Shown: positions 8,986 to 16,568 of the stretch, piece after piece
How positions within the stretch are numbered: position 1 is the first letter of the stretch
Layout of the letters: the number at the start of each line of letters is the position of its first letter
Source of the DNA: Herpetosiphon giganteus
Lineage (GTDB): Bacteria > Chloroflexota > Chloroflexia > Chloroflexales > Herpetosiphonaceae
Direction of reading: 5' to 3'
NCBI RefSeq assembly: GCF_016907925.1
Contig: NZ_JAFBCZ010000017.1
Location: forward strand, 62,001-126,000
DNA: 64,000 nucleotides
Notes under the pieces: model-generated
The model's database searches: none
What the model was told of the DNA's origin: nothing
Seen by the model: only the letters and a program-made list of their open reading frames with translations
Position numbers and translations under genes: made by a program

Positions 8986-9867
8986 TTATTGATTGAGCTG
9001 CAAAATGGCAAATGGCTCGCCAAACGGCTGCTCGTCGGTTTCGACAAAGCCTAGTGATTGATACAAGCGGCGGGCGACATCGTTCGCATCTTCATAACTA
9101 ACCGCAACCGAGCTGCCACCTGCGGCGCGAATTGTGGCCAGCATGTGTTGAACTGCCGTGCGTCCGTAGCCCCGACCCTGAAATTTTGCATCAACTAAGA
9201 GCCGCAGCAACCCCCAACCATAGTCTGGATCATTGCCATACATCATGAAGCCAACCAGCGTTTCATCGGCGTAAATGCCATGGGTTTCCCAATGTGGCTC
9301 GAAGCGCGATTGGACCAACGAGGCTGCGGTGCTGGCGACAAACTGCTGCTGATGCGGCGCAACGCTTAATGCCAAACAAGCCCGTGCATTGGCGAGGGTA
9401 ATTGATTGTAACGTAATTGTTGCGCTCGGCATGGGCCGTGGTGGTAGTGCCAACGCCACAGTTACTACTCCCGTTGCATCGCTTTGGGCAATCTGTGCTC
9501 CAAGCGCCGCCCAAAATTGTTGAGCCAGCTGATTGCTGTTTGGATAGGCTGCATGCAACTGCTGAATGCTATAGTTAGCAGCGCGCTCTGCAAGCAAGGC
9601 GGCGATTGTCGCGCGGCCATAGCCCTGTCGTCTCAAACGCGGATCGATGATGAGATCGTATAGCCACCAGCGGCCATCAGCGATCGCTGTGCCTTCGACT
9701 ACCACTCCAACCAGCTGCTGCGTTTCCTGCTCGACGATCGCGCGAATTTGGGCATTTGGAATGATAGCGGCGTTTGCATAGGCTCGGGTGATGGCTGACT
9801 GTTCAGCATCAACGGTAGCTAGCGTATCAACCATGGCTTGGGTGAGTGCTTGGAACTGAATCTGCAT
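8986..9867 (-). CDS. Tandem GNAT acetyltransferase (two domains)
   Basis: 293 residues with two GNAT folds. The first has the acetyl-CoA loop RRQGYGRATIAAL near residue 80; the second has QGRGYGRTAVQHM near residue 232, followed by the helix DVARRLYQSLGFVETDE that ends canonical GNAT domains. Two-domain GNATs include mycothiol synthase and antibiotic or polyamine acetyltransferases; substrate is unknown. AAGGAG precedes the ATG. A hairpin-plus-U-tract lies between the promoter and this ribosome site, so transcription is probably attenuated (see the leader feature). Confidence 0.85.
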   Translation of the reverse strand: MQIQFQALTQAMVDTLATVDAEQSAITRAYANAAIIPNAQIRAIVEQETQQLVGVVVEGTAIADGRWWLYDLIIDPRLRRQGYGRATIAALLAERAANYSIQQLHAAYPNSNQLAQQFWAALGAQIAQSDATGVVTVALALPPRPMPSATITLQSITLANARACLALSVAPHQQQFVASTAASLVQSRFEPHWETHGIYADETLVGFMMYGNDPDYGWGLLRLLVDAKFQGRGYGRTAVQHMLATIRAAGGSSVAVSYEDANDVARRLYQSLGFVETDEQPFGEPFAILQLNQ

Positions 9868-9894
9868 TGCAACTACTCCTTTGCCCGATCCAAC

Positions 9895-9945
9895 AAAAAG
9901 GGGACGGCATCAACAGACCTGTCGGTCTATGTGATGGCCGTCCCC
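9895..9945 (-). promoter_or_regulatory. Leader terminator (attenuator) upstream of double-GNAT gene
   Basis: On the minus strand, GGGGACGGC (9945-9937) pairs with GCCGTCCCC (9908-9900); inside are an ATCAC/GTTGAT arm with one bulge and an AGACC-GACA-GGTCT hairpin. A TTTTTG run follows directly at 9899-9895, then the ribosome site and start 28 bases later. A terminator placed between promoter and gene is the hallmark of attenuation. It is not a recognisable T-box and I cannot name a riboswitch class. Confidence 0.65.
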
Positions 9946-9979
9946 AAAATTTGGTGGTCGGAATTCAATTAGTGAGCAC

Positions 9980-10009
9980 ATGTTACACCGAGCAAAACTT
10001 TTGTGTCAA
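9980..10009 (-). promoter_or_regulatory. Sigma-70-type promoter of the double-GNAT leader
   Basis: On the minus strand: TTGACA (10009-10004), 18-base spacer, TAACAT (9985-9980). Transcription would begin near 9973 and read through the leader hairpin. Confidence 0.65.
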
Positions 10010-10130
10010 GCACAGTAAGATGCGTTAGAATGCAGACGCTTACAGTTAGCACTCCACGCAGCATAGGCAAATTGTGCAGCGTGGGCTTTAGATTGTATCC
10101 CGTAATGGTATGCGATACAGGAAGGCTTTT

Positions 10131-10790
10131 ATGCTTCGTCGTTTTGTTGTCGTCGGCTTGAGTTTGCTTGCTGGATTATTGCTGATTCAGCAGGTGCTTG
10201 CTGATCAATCCAGTCCAAATCTAGCCCCAGCAATGGTTAGCCTTGCTGGTGGAAGCCTAACACCTACGCTTGCACTGACTCCCACTGCAACGCTCACGCC
10301 CACCACAATTCCAACTGCCGCGCCGATCAGCCTTGATAACTATCTGCCAATCGTGGTCAAAGCGCCGCCAACGCCAACCGCTACGCCAACGCCCATCCCA
10401 ACCGCTACACGAATTCCAACTGCAACGCCGATTCCCCCAACCGCAATTCCGCCAACGCCGACGTTGGGCACGGTCAACCCAAGTTGTGATGGCGCGGCCA
10501 GTTCTTCCCCTCCGAACTATCCCGTTGCGATTACGAATGTTAATAAGGCTGGCAATCCAGAAACCGTGACGATTCGCAATATCTCGAACCAACCTGTCGA
10601 CATAAACAACTGGTGGATTTGTTCAATGACTGGCAATCAGCGTCATGCAATTCTGAGTGGCACGTTGGCTCCAGGCCAAACTTTGGTCGTTGTTTCGCAG
10701 GCCAACGGGCCGATTTGGAATAACACTGCGACCGATCCAGCGGCTCTTTATCGCCGCGATGGCTTTCAAGTGGGCTATCGTAGCCAATAG
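10131..10790 (+). CDS. Secreted lamin-tail-domain (LTD) surface protein
   Basis: 219 residues from ATG 10131, chosen because AGGAAGG lies 5 bases before it. Signal peptide at residues 1-26 (MLRRFVVVGLSLLAGLLLIQ, then a VLA-type cleavage site). Residues ~45-110 are a Thr-Pro-Ala linker interrupted by DNYLPIVVK. The C-terminal ~100 residues form a lamin-tail domain: PVAITNVNKAGNPETVTIRN and the NNWWI...L.PGQTLVV strands typical of bacterial LTDs. Such proteins are exported and probably cell-surface bound; ligand unknown. Confidence 0.82.
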   Translation: MLRRFVVVGLSLLAGLLLIQQVLADQSSPNLAPAMVSLAGGSLTPTLALTPTATLTPTTIPTAAPISLDNYLPIVVKAPPTPTATPTPIPTATRIPTATPIPPTAIPPTPTLGTVNPSCDGAASSSPPNYPVAITNVNKAGNPETVTIRNISNQPVDINNWWICSMTGNQRHAILSGTLAPGQTLVVVSQANGPIWNNTATDPAALYRRDGFQVGYRSQ

Positions 10791-10881
10791 CCATATACAA
10801 ACCTGTGGTTGGTATGCTTTATGCTGGAAAATGTGAAACGTTGATTGTGCTCGTTGTTGATTCAACGAAAGGAGTAACCTG

Positions 10882-11370
10882 ATGGCAACTATTGCCCACA
10901 AAATCGTTCCGCATCTTTGGTTTGATACCCAAGCGGTCGAGGCAGCAAACTTCTATTGTTCAATCTTCCCCGATTCGCAGATTACCAGCAATACCACTTT
11001 GCCCGATGCGCCATCAGGTGATGCAACCACGGTTGCGTTTACCCTTATGGGCCAGCCGTTTATGGCAATTAGCGCTGGCCCGTTATTCAAATTCAACGAG
11101 TCGATCTCATTCATGGTGTATTGCGATGACCAAGCTGAAGTCGATTATTACTGGGAGAAACTTTCAGCAGTGCCCGAAGCTGAGCAATGTGGCTGGCTGA
11201 AAGATCGCTATGGGCTTTCATGGCAAATTGTTCCCAAAGCGATGAATACGATGCTCGAAACTGCTGATCCAGCTCAAATTGCGCGGGTTACTCAAGCCAT
11301 GCTCGCCATGAAGAAATTGGATCTGGCGGCACTGCAACAGGCTTATGCTGGCGAACAAGGCCACGCTTAA
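10882..11370 (+). CDS. PhnB-like VOC protein
   Basis: 162 residues. IVPHLWFDTQAVEAANFYCS, the later ISFMVYCDDQAEVDYYWEKL and the CGWLKDRYGLSWQIVP closing segment are diagnostic of the PhnB / '3-demethylubiquinone-9 3-methyltransferase' subgroup of VOC proteins. Substrate unknown; the methyltransferase name is historic and should not be taken literally. GAAAGGAG precedes the ATG. Its TAA and the stop of the convergent LysR gene share the same TTAA. Confidence 0.88.
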   Translation: MATIAHKIVPHLWFDTQAVEAANFYCSIFPDSQITSNTTLPDAPSGDATTVAFTLMGQPFMAISAGPLFKFNESISFMVYCDDQAEVDYYWEKLSAVPEAEQCGWLKDRYGLSWQIVPKAMNTMLETADPAQIARVTQAMLAMKKLDLAALQQAYAGEQGHA

Positions 11371-12263
11371 GCCTCACGCAGGTGCGCAGTCGCAGTTTGC
11401 ACAAGCTCGCTAAAGGCTTGGGTTGCATGACAGCGGTAGACATCGCGCTGCCAGAGTAAGCCAACTTTGCGGGCTGGGATTGGGTTGATTAAGCGAATGC
11501 GCGCTAAATTCGCTGTTGGCCGATCATTCAAGCTCAAGGCTGGCAAAACGGTTGGCAATCCTGTGCGTTCAACCACCGCCAAAATACTGCTCACCGTGTT
11601 GAGTTCCATCACGATCTGGGGCTGGGCTGGAGCCAAGCGCGCGCTTTCTTCCCACAGGCGGCGGGTACAAAAGCTCTTGGCTAGCAGCACCAATTCCATC
11701 GCATCAAGTGTGCTAACTGTCACTTCCTGCTGGCTGGCAAGCGGATGATCGTTGCGCACAATCAGCGCTAAGCGTTCCTCGAATAACGCTTGGCTGGCCA
11801 AAAGTTCGTGCGAACTTGGCACAAAACTTAAACCAAGCTGCAACTCACCTGCGACCAAACGTTGTTCAATTGTGTCTGCTGGTGCTTCCTCGATCAACAA
11901 TTTAATTCGAGGGTGGCGGTTTGCAAAGCTAGCGGCAAGCGCTGGAATCAAATAATCGTTGACTGTTTGCACAACGCCAATCGTTAATTCGCCCCGTTGC
12001 AAGCCTGCCAGCTCGCGAATTGCCGTTTCTGCTTGCTGCAACTCGCCAAAAATTCGCTCTGCATGCTGATATAAAATGCTGCCTGCTGCGGTCAGGCTCA
12101 CGCCACGTTTCGAGCGATTGATCAGCACAGTGCCAACAGTTTGCTCTAAAACCTGAATTTGCTGCGATAACGCTGATTGCGAAATGAACAGCGTTTCGGC
12201 GGCCCGCGTAAAGTTGGCAGCCTGCACAACCGCTACCAAATAGCGCAGTTGACGTAATTCCAT
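11367..12263 (-). CDS. LysR-family transcriptional regulator
   Basis: 298 residues. N-terminal winged HTH MELRQLRYLVAVVQAANFTR ... SQSALSQQIQVLE is a textbook LysR reading; the rest is the two-lobed periplasmic-binding-like effector domain. Start set at the third of three consecutive possible starts, giving GAGGTGA a workable spacing. Divergent from the protoglobin gene at 12382 with a GATA-type inverted repeat between, so the protoglobin is the likely target. Overlaps the convergent VOC gene by 4 bases at the stop codons. Confidence 0.9.
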   Translation of the reverse strand: MELRQLRYLVAVVQAANFTRAAETLFISQSALSQQIQVLEQTVGTVLINRSKRGVSLTAAGSILYQHAERIFGELQQAETAIRELAGLQRGELTIGVVQTVNDYLIPALAASFANRHPRIKLLIEEAPADTIEQRLVAGELQLGLSFVPSSHELLASQALFEERLALIVRNDHPLASQQEVTVSTLDAMELVLLAKSFCTRRLWEESARLAPAQPQIVMELNTVSSILAVVERTGLPTVLPALSLNDRPTANLARIRLINPIPARKVGLLWQRDVYRCHATQAFSELVQTATAHLREA

Positions 12264-12274
12264 CATCACCTCAG

Positions 12275-12299
12275 CTTATCAAAAAGATAAGATCTATCT
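12275..12299. promoter_or_regulatory. Candidate LysR operator before protoglobin gene
   Basis: Two overlapping inverted repeats: CTTATC-N5-GATAAG (12275-12291) and AGATA-N5-TATCT (12285-12299). The position, immediately upstream of the LysR start and facing the divergent gene, fits a LysR site. Confidence 0.5.
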
Positions 12300-12381
12300 G
12301 TTAGACTAATTATAGCAGGCGGGCTAGAATCGTGGTGTTGAATGTTCGCGCCATTGAATGGCGTTGTTTCTGGAGAACCAT

Positions 12382-12978
12382 ATGTCTTCGACAGCATCGA
12401 TTCCTGGCTATACTTATGGCAGTGCAGAGGTGGCCGAATCGCCATTTCGCCTAGACGATCTTGCCATCCTCAAACAGACACTGCTTTTTACTGAAGCTGA
12501 TGTGGCGTATTTGCGCATGGCTGGCACTGTGCTCGAACCGCAAGTTGAGGCGATTTTGGATGTTTGGTATGGGTTTGTGGGCGCGCATCCGCATTTGGTC
12601 GCCTATTTTTCAACCACTCAGGGCGCGGTTCTCCCCGATTATTTGGCGCGGGTTCGTGCCCGCTTTGCCCAATGGATTCGCGATACAACCCAGCGCGAGT
12701 ATGATCAGACCTGGCTTAACTATCAAATGGAAATTGGCTTGCGCCACCATACTGAGAAGAAAAATCATACCGATGCTGCTGCTGGAGCGCCAACGATTAT
12801 CCCGTTGCGCTATATGGTTGGCTTTATCGTGCCAATTACGATCACGATCAAAGAATTTCTCAAAGCTGGCGGCCATAGCCCAGCAGAAGTTGAACAGATG
12901 TATGCTGCTTGGTTTAAGGCGGTAGTTTTGCACGTTACGCTGTGGCTCCAACCCTATGCCCTGCCAGGCGAATTTTAA
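12382..12978 (+). CDS. Protoglobin-domain haem protein
   Basis: 198 residues from ATG 12382 (TGGAGA upstream). The segment EIGLRHHTEKKNHTD holds the proximal His region of the protoglobin family, preceded by the conserved WLNYQM, and the protein has the right length and N-terminal extension (IPGYTYGSAEVAESPF) for a stand-alone protoglobin. Protoglobins bind O2, CO and NO at haem and are related to the sensor domain of globin-coupled sensors. No output domain is attached here. Role in gas sensing or NO detoxification is inference, as is control by the divergent LysR. Confidence 0.88.
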   Translation: MSSTASIPGYTYGSAEVAESPFRLDDLAILKQTLLFTEADVAYLRMAGTVLEPQVEAILDVWYGFVGAHPHLVAYFSTTQGAVLPDYLARVRARFAQWIRDTTQREYDQTWLNYQMEIGLRHHTEKKNHTDAAAGAPTIIPLRYMVGFIVPITITIKEFLKAGGHSPAEVEQMYAAWFKAVVLHVTLWLQPYALPGEF

Positions 12979-13094
12979 TTCTCTCATGCGCAGATCTCTC
13001 GCACTTCAAGGGTAGATTTTAGTATCGTTGTGCGTGCCGAACCAGCAATCTCGTAGTTCAGCAGTGCATGGCTACCACATCCCAATTATCCTTG

Positions 13095-13160
13095 AGGGGG
13101 TGCAGGGGGATTAAAGCCCCCTGCGTCTCCCGCTTGGAGGCGGGACGGAAGGGTGGTGAT
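13095..13160. repeat. Dispersed repeat family A, copy 1
   Basis: 66 bases containing AGGGGGT, a GGGGATTAAAGCCCCC palindrome and a CCCGC(t/c)TGAGGCGGG-type palindrome, ending in AAGGGTGGTGAT. The reverse complement occurs at 36018-36083 with the same length and few differences. Intergenic in both places. Confidence 0.8.
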
Positions 13161-13198
13161 TACGGATAATGGTTAATAAACTACTCTTGTAAAAGTCC

Positions 13199-13230
13199 TC
13201 TTTCCCACTGAAACGCGGGCGAGGAGGATC
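13199..13230. repeat. Dispersed repeat family B, partial copy
   Basis: Contains CCCACTGAAACGCGGGCG, which matches (with one base inserted) the reverse complement of part of the element at 53700-53820. Lies 40 bases after the family A copy. Confidence 0.65.
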
Positions 13231-13237
13231 GTAAATC

Positions 13238-13684
13238 CTACCCTTGTGCGCTTTGGGTCAGAGAATCGCCTTTCAAGGCTTGCCGCAACCACCAGTGTAA
13301 TCCCAGCATCAGCCCAATTTCAGCAATTAATGCCCTTAGCAATTCGCTGCTGAACAATATGGTGAAATTATTGGCGCTGAAGCGCAATAACCCACCGACA
13401 ATAAAGGCGCTGAATATCGCTTGCAGCAGTAAGCGATATTTGGCTAAATCGCGTACTGCTAGCAGAATGCACACCCCTAAAGTGCCAAAAACCCCAGCCA
13501 AAAATCGAAAATGGCTATCTTGCACGCCATAGCGCAGATTATTTGCGTCGGCAACTTGCGGTGGCGCACCCTGCCAACCAAGCGTTTCAAACCCGCCTAG
13601 CCCAAAATCGAGGCTGATATACAAACTATACAAACCCACCAAAACCAACACGATCTTGAGGCCCATCAAACTTGCTCGTTGCAT
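13238..13684 (-). CDS. DUF4345 family membrane protein
   Basis: 148 residues with four hydrophobic helices. NNLRYGVQDSHFRFLAGVFG after the first helix is the conserved signature of DUF4345 proteins, whose function is unknown. No partner gene is obvious. The 3' end abuts the repeat-rich intergenic region at 13095-13230. Confidence 0.8.
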   Translation of the reverse strand: MQRASLMGLKIVLVLVGLYSLYISLDFGLGGFETLGWQGAPPQVADANNLRYGVQDSHFRFLAGVFGTLGVCILLAVRDLAKYRLLLQAIFSAFIVGGLLRFSANNFTILFSSELLRALIAEIGLMLGLHWWLRQALKGDSLTQSAQG

Positions 13685-13793
13685 ACATTTACTCCCATTT
13701 CAAGTAATAGATGCATAATACAAGTTGCCGTAGGGTTAACTGCAAGCCTTGGTAACAATTATTCATTTTTGTTCAGGTTTGCGCTATTGAATA

Positions 13794-14546
13794 TTAGTTG
13801 CTGAGACTGCTAAGCGACAGGCGTTTTTTGCTCAGTTGATAGCTCTGCTTGCCAACGATCAGCTGTTGATCGCCAAATGTAAAGCGCCAGCGTTGGCTGA
13901 ATTGGTTTGGTTGGGCAAACCAAACAGTGTGTTGCTGTGGTTCAAAGACTAGGCTCAGTTGGGTTGGAAAATCGCCTGCGGTTTGTTGGGTTGCAGCCAA
14001 AATAGCAAAGGCTTGATCAACGTCTGGCTGCTGTTGATTCAATAATTGCTGACAGCTCAAGTAGCGATCGGCGCTTGGTTGTTGGCTCAAGCTGGCTACT
14101 GGCGTGCTATGCAACGAAAAATTGGTCTGAATTAGACTCTGCTCGTGTTGAACCAGCCCAATCTGGCCTGGCTCTAAAATGCCAAGCTGGCCATGCTCAT
14201 CGCGCAGTAAGCTATGCACACTATGATTCGGCACATTGACAATCTGTTGGTTTTGTAGCGCAGCAAAATCAATGGCTCCGGCCAGAAATTGCTTAAAAAC
14301 CTTCATCATGTGCATGACATTGTTGTTGCGCCGATAGGCTCCGGCAGCTGTGGCAGGCAGCATTTGCAGGTTCATAAAGCGGCCATTGTTGGTGAGGCCA
14401 ATTGCTGGCAACCATTGGCCCTGCTCCGATTGTAAAATCAATAATTGGGCTGGATTGGGCATACTCAAGGCGATTGGGCGTGGCCCAATATCAAAATTCA
14501 TCGCCACCAAGTCTTGGGCTTGGTTAATTGCAAAACTGGTACACAT
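13794..14546 (-). CDS. Choloylglycine-hydrolase-like Ntn amidohydrolase
   Basis: 250 residues starting MCTSFAI. Cys2 would be the N-terminal nucleophile exposed after Met removal, as in penicillin V acylase and bile salt hydrolase family proteins; a following MNFDIGP resembles the conserved D-x-G region, and LLRDEHGQLGILE with the later QTNFSLHS corresponds to the Asn-containing strands. Likely hydrolyses a linear amide, perhaps an acyl-homoserine lactone or peptide; substrate unknown. No signal peptide, so cytoplasmic. Confidence 0.75.
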   Translation of the reverse strand: MCTSFAINQAQDLVAMNFDIGPRPIALSMPNPAQLLILQSEQGQWLPAIGLTNNGRFMNLQMLPATAAGAYRRNNNVMHMMKVFKQFLAGAIDFAALQNQQIVNVPNHSVHSLLRDEHGQLGILEPGQIGLVQHEQSLIQTNFSLHSTPVASLSQQPSADRYLSCQQLLNQQQPDVDQAFAILAATQQTAGDFPTQLSLVFEPQQHTVWFAQPNQFSQRWRFTFGDQQLIVGKQSYQLSKKRLSLSSLSN

Positions 14547-14678
14547 ACATCCTCTGCGGGTAAATAATTAAGCATGGTATATCCCATAAGAATTGCAATG
14601 CCAATCCTGCTTTGGCCCGATCCATAGTCTTGCTACTCCTTCTATAGTCGAATTCTAGTAATTAAGTGAGGTTTTTCC

Positions 14679-15158
14679 ATGGATGGAGAATGGTTCCCAC
14701 AAGAGTACTATGCAGCACTTGACAGCGATGCTGCGATAATTCAACCGACCCTGCGCGAGCTTTTAGCGCCAGCTACGCCTGCAAGCAAAGGGTTGCACGA
14801 GCTGATCGTGGCGCGCGATCTGGCTGCAAGCCTAATTCAAGGCTGTGCTGAATTGGGCATTGCAACCTATGCCCTTTCGTGGTGGTGTCATGTTACGCCA
14901 ACCAATCGGGCGCTTTATGGCTGCCCTCATGGTTTTGGTGGCCCGCCAACCAATGAGGGCCGCTTCAGCGAATGTGGCCAGTACCCCGATTACGAGATTA
15001 TTGCGCCACTAGCTGGGTGGCCAGCTTCTCCGCAAGCGATCGCCCAGCTTTGTGCTGCGCAATTGCAACGCTCTCTTACCCAAAAACTGCCACTCGAACC
15101 GTTTTTTCGGCCTTGTTTAGCGATTGGGCTATGCTTAGCTATACCAGAAACATGGTAA
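14679..15158 (+). CDS. Hypothetical protein
   Basis: 159 residues, not recognised. Mostly helical N-terminal half, then a Cys/Gly/Pro-rich middle (CHVTPTNRALYGCPHGFGG) with paired cysteines that could bind metal. GTGAGG lies before the ATG. Convergent with the hypothetical gene at 15168, nine bases apart. Confidence 0.55.
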   Translation: MDGEWFPQEYYAALDSDAAIIQPTLRELLAPATPASKGLHELIVARDLAASLIQGCAELGIATYALSWWCHVTPTNRALYGCPHGFGGPPTNEGRFSECGQYPDYEIIAPLAGWPASPQAIAQLCAAQLQRSLTQKLPLEPFFRPCLAIGLCLAIPETW

Positions 15159-15167
15159 CGATCAAGC

Positions 15168-15641
15168 TTAATCCCATAAGCCTTTTTGACCAAAATCCAC
15201 TAAAATTGCTTTAAGTTGAGCATGCTGAAGCTGGAGATAAACCTGTTCAGAGGTCTTGATTGCCTGAGTTTGTGCGCTAACATCAAGGATTGGGCCAAAC
15301 GTTATGCGAACAATGCGGCGGTTTCGGTTGGTTTCAAATAGAATCGGCGTTGCCACAAAGCGCTCTGCTGCTGGCGGAATCACCCATTGCACTGCTCCAG
15401 GCGTAGCTGAATCGGGTATTGTAAGCTGATCGTTTAAGCGCGGCTTGGCTAGCAGATCAATATTGATGATCCAGCCCTGAGCGTCCAAATCGATGATGAC
15501 ATAGTTATCGAAATTGATGCTAGAGGCCCACGCGCGGGCTAGCGGGTTTGAAATTGACATAATTTTTACTGAACGATCATAGCTGGCAAATAGTTCGCCA
15601 TTGCTGTTTGCTGTGCTGATTTTTGCCACATTAAGCCCCAT
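15168..15641 (-). CDS. Hypothetical protein, mixed alpha/beta
   Basis: 157 residues, AAGGAG upstream. Alternating hydrophobic strands (DNYVIIDLDAQGWIINIDLL, then RRIVRITFGPIL) suggest a beta-rich fold; the C-terminal segment is helical. DUF2283-like features were considered but not convincing. No function proposed. Confidence 0.55.
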   Translation of the reverse strand: MGLNVAKISTANSNGELFASYDRSVKIMSISNPLARAWASSINFDNYVIIDLDAQGWIINIDLLAKPRLNDQLTIPDSATPGAVQWVIPPAAERFVATPILFETNRNRRIVRITFGPILDVSAQTQAIKTSEQVYLQLQHAQLKAILVDFGQKGLWD

Positions 15642-15706
15642 CGTCGCTGCTCCTTGTGCTCACACCTAATCTTCATTCGCACATTATAGCGCTTGAGAAT
15701 GTATGC

Positions 15707-15758
15707 TTGACATTACATTGAGTATGCTATAAATTACATTGTGTAACGTATACATTAC
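15707..15758 (+). promoter_or_regulatory. Promoter with multi-site operator for membrane protein/Xre operon
   Basis: TTGACA at 15707-15712 and TATAAA at 15728-15733 (15-base spacer). ATTACATTG occurs twice, at 15712-15720 and 15733-15741, exactly 21 bases (two helical turns) apart; both touch the promoter boxes. A 16-base near-palindrome GTAACGTATACATTAC follows at 15743-15758. This arrangement fits repression by the operon's own Xre protein. Confidence 0.6.
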
Positions 15759-15788
15759 AAAACGATTATTTAATTTAAGGATGTAGTG

Positions 15789-16271
15789 ATGAGCTTTCAC
15801 GAAAAAAGTGCTTGGGCAAGTTTGCTGGCAATTGGCGTGGTTTTTACCCCATACCTGGTGATTGTCTTGCGTCAGCCGTTGGCGTTTGGCATCTTGGTGG
15901 TGGCGGTCATCGCCTTAGTGGTGATTTTGACAGCCTTTCACGTGATCAACGCTATCAGCAGCAAATTGATTCGTGAGCGTGGCGTTACGCCACCAATCGA
16001 TGAACTTGATCGCATGATTGAGTTGCGCGCAGCAAAATATGCAGGCTTTGTGCTGGCATGCGCGGTGCTGACGTGGTGTTTATTCGCGATGGTTTCTATG
16101 ATGGCGTGGGGTGTGAGCGCTGGTGGCGAGCCAAGCAATTTGGCTGAATTTCGCGTACCTATAACTCAGGCTTTAACCGCTATCCATTGGCTATTTGCTA
16201 GTTTTGTGCTGGCCAATTGCGTCTATTATGCCAGCATTGTGGTGGGGTATCGGAAACTCGCTCATGGATAA
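15789..16271 (+). CDS. Four-helix membrane protein of the DUF2178 type
   Basis: 160 residues from ATG 15789 (a GTG 3 bases before is possible; AAGGA upstream). Four hydrophobic segments with a charged loop ([20 protein letters not shown]) between the second and third. Small four-helix proteins of this sort are often encoded next to an Xre repressor, and here the next gene overlaps by 8 bases. Role unknown; possibly the sensor or target of the regulator. Confidence 0.65.
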   Translation: MSFHEKSAWASLLAIGVVFTPYLVIVLRQPLAFGILVVAVIALVVILTAFHVINAISSKLIRERGVTPPIDELDRMIELRAAKYAGFVLACAVLTWCLFAMVSMMAWGVSAGGEPSNLAEFRVPITQALTAIHWLFASFVLANCVYYASIVVGYRKLAHG

Positions 16272-16476
16272 ACTCTTGATTCACAATCGGATTCGCCAAC
16301 TGCGCTTTGAAGCAGACGAAATGACTCAGCAGGCGCTGGCCGATCATGTTGGCATCACCCGCCAAACCGTGATTGCGCTCGAACAAGGCAAATATTATCC
16401 TTCGCTTGAATTGGCTTTTCGGATTGCGCTGCTTTTTGCTAAGCCACTTGAGCAAGTGTTTCAGGTCGACGTTTAA
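16264..16476 (+). CDS. Xre-family HTH regulator, YozG-like
   Basis: 70 residues from ATG 16264, overlapping the membrane gene. [20 protein letters not shown] followed by [20 protein letters not shown] is a clear short Xre HTH, ending in [11 protein letters not shown], exactly the pattern of the small regulators paired with membrane proteins. Presumed autorepressor acting at 15707-15758. Confidence 0.88.
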   Translation: MDKLLIHNRIRQLRFEADEMTQQALADHVGITRQTVIALEQGKYYPSLELAFRIALLFAKPLEQVFQVDV

Positions 16477-16479
16477 TGA

Positions 16480-16515
16480 TTGACGGCGGCAACTCTTGTT
16501 GGTTGCCGCCGTCAA
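16480..16515. terminator. Hairpin after the Xre gene
   Basis: Perfect 14-pair stem TTGACGGCGGCAAC / GTTGCCGCCGTCAA, 8-base loop, no strong U-tract on either strand. Probably ends the operon or protects its 3' end; convergent with the gene at 16569. Confidence 0.6.
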
Positions 16516-16568
16516 CTTGCGAAGCCAGCGAAAATCGTTTGATTCAAAACGACTATGAGCAGCAGGTG

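Noticed and set aside
9895-9985. T-box riboswitch or upstream peptide in the double-GNAT leader
   Set aside because: No AGGGTGG-type T-box core is present, and the possible peptide ATG overlaps the -10 box so would not be transcribed.
13095-13230. CRISPR-like repeats
   Set aside because: Palindromes are not regularly spaced and no spacers occur; they match dispersed intergenic repeats instead.
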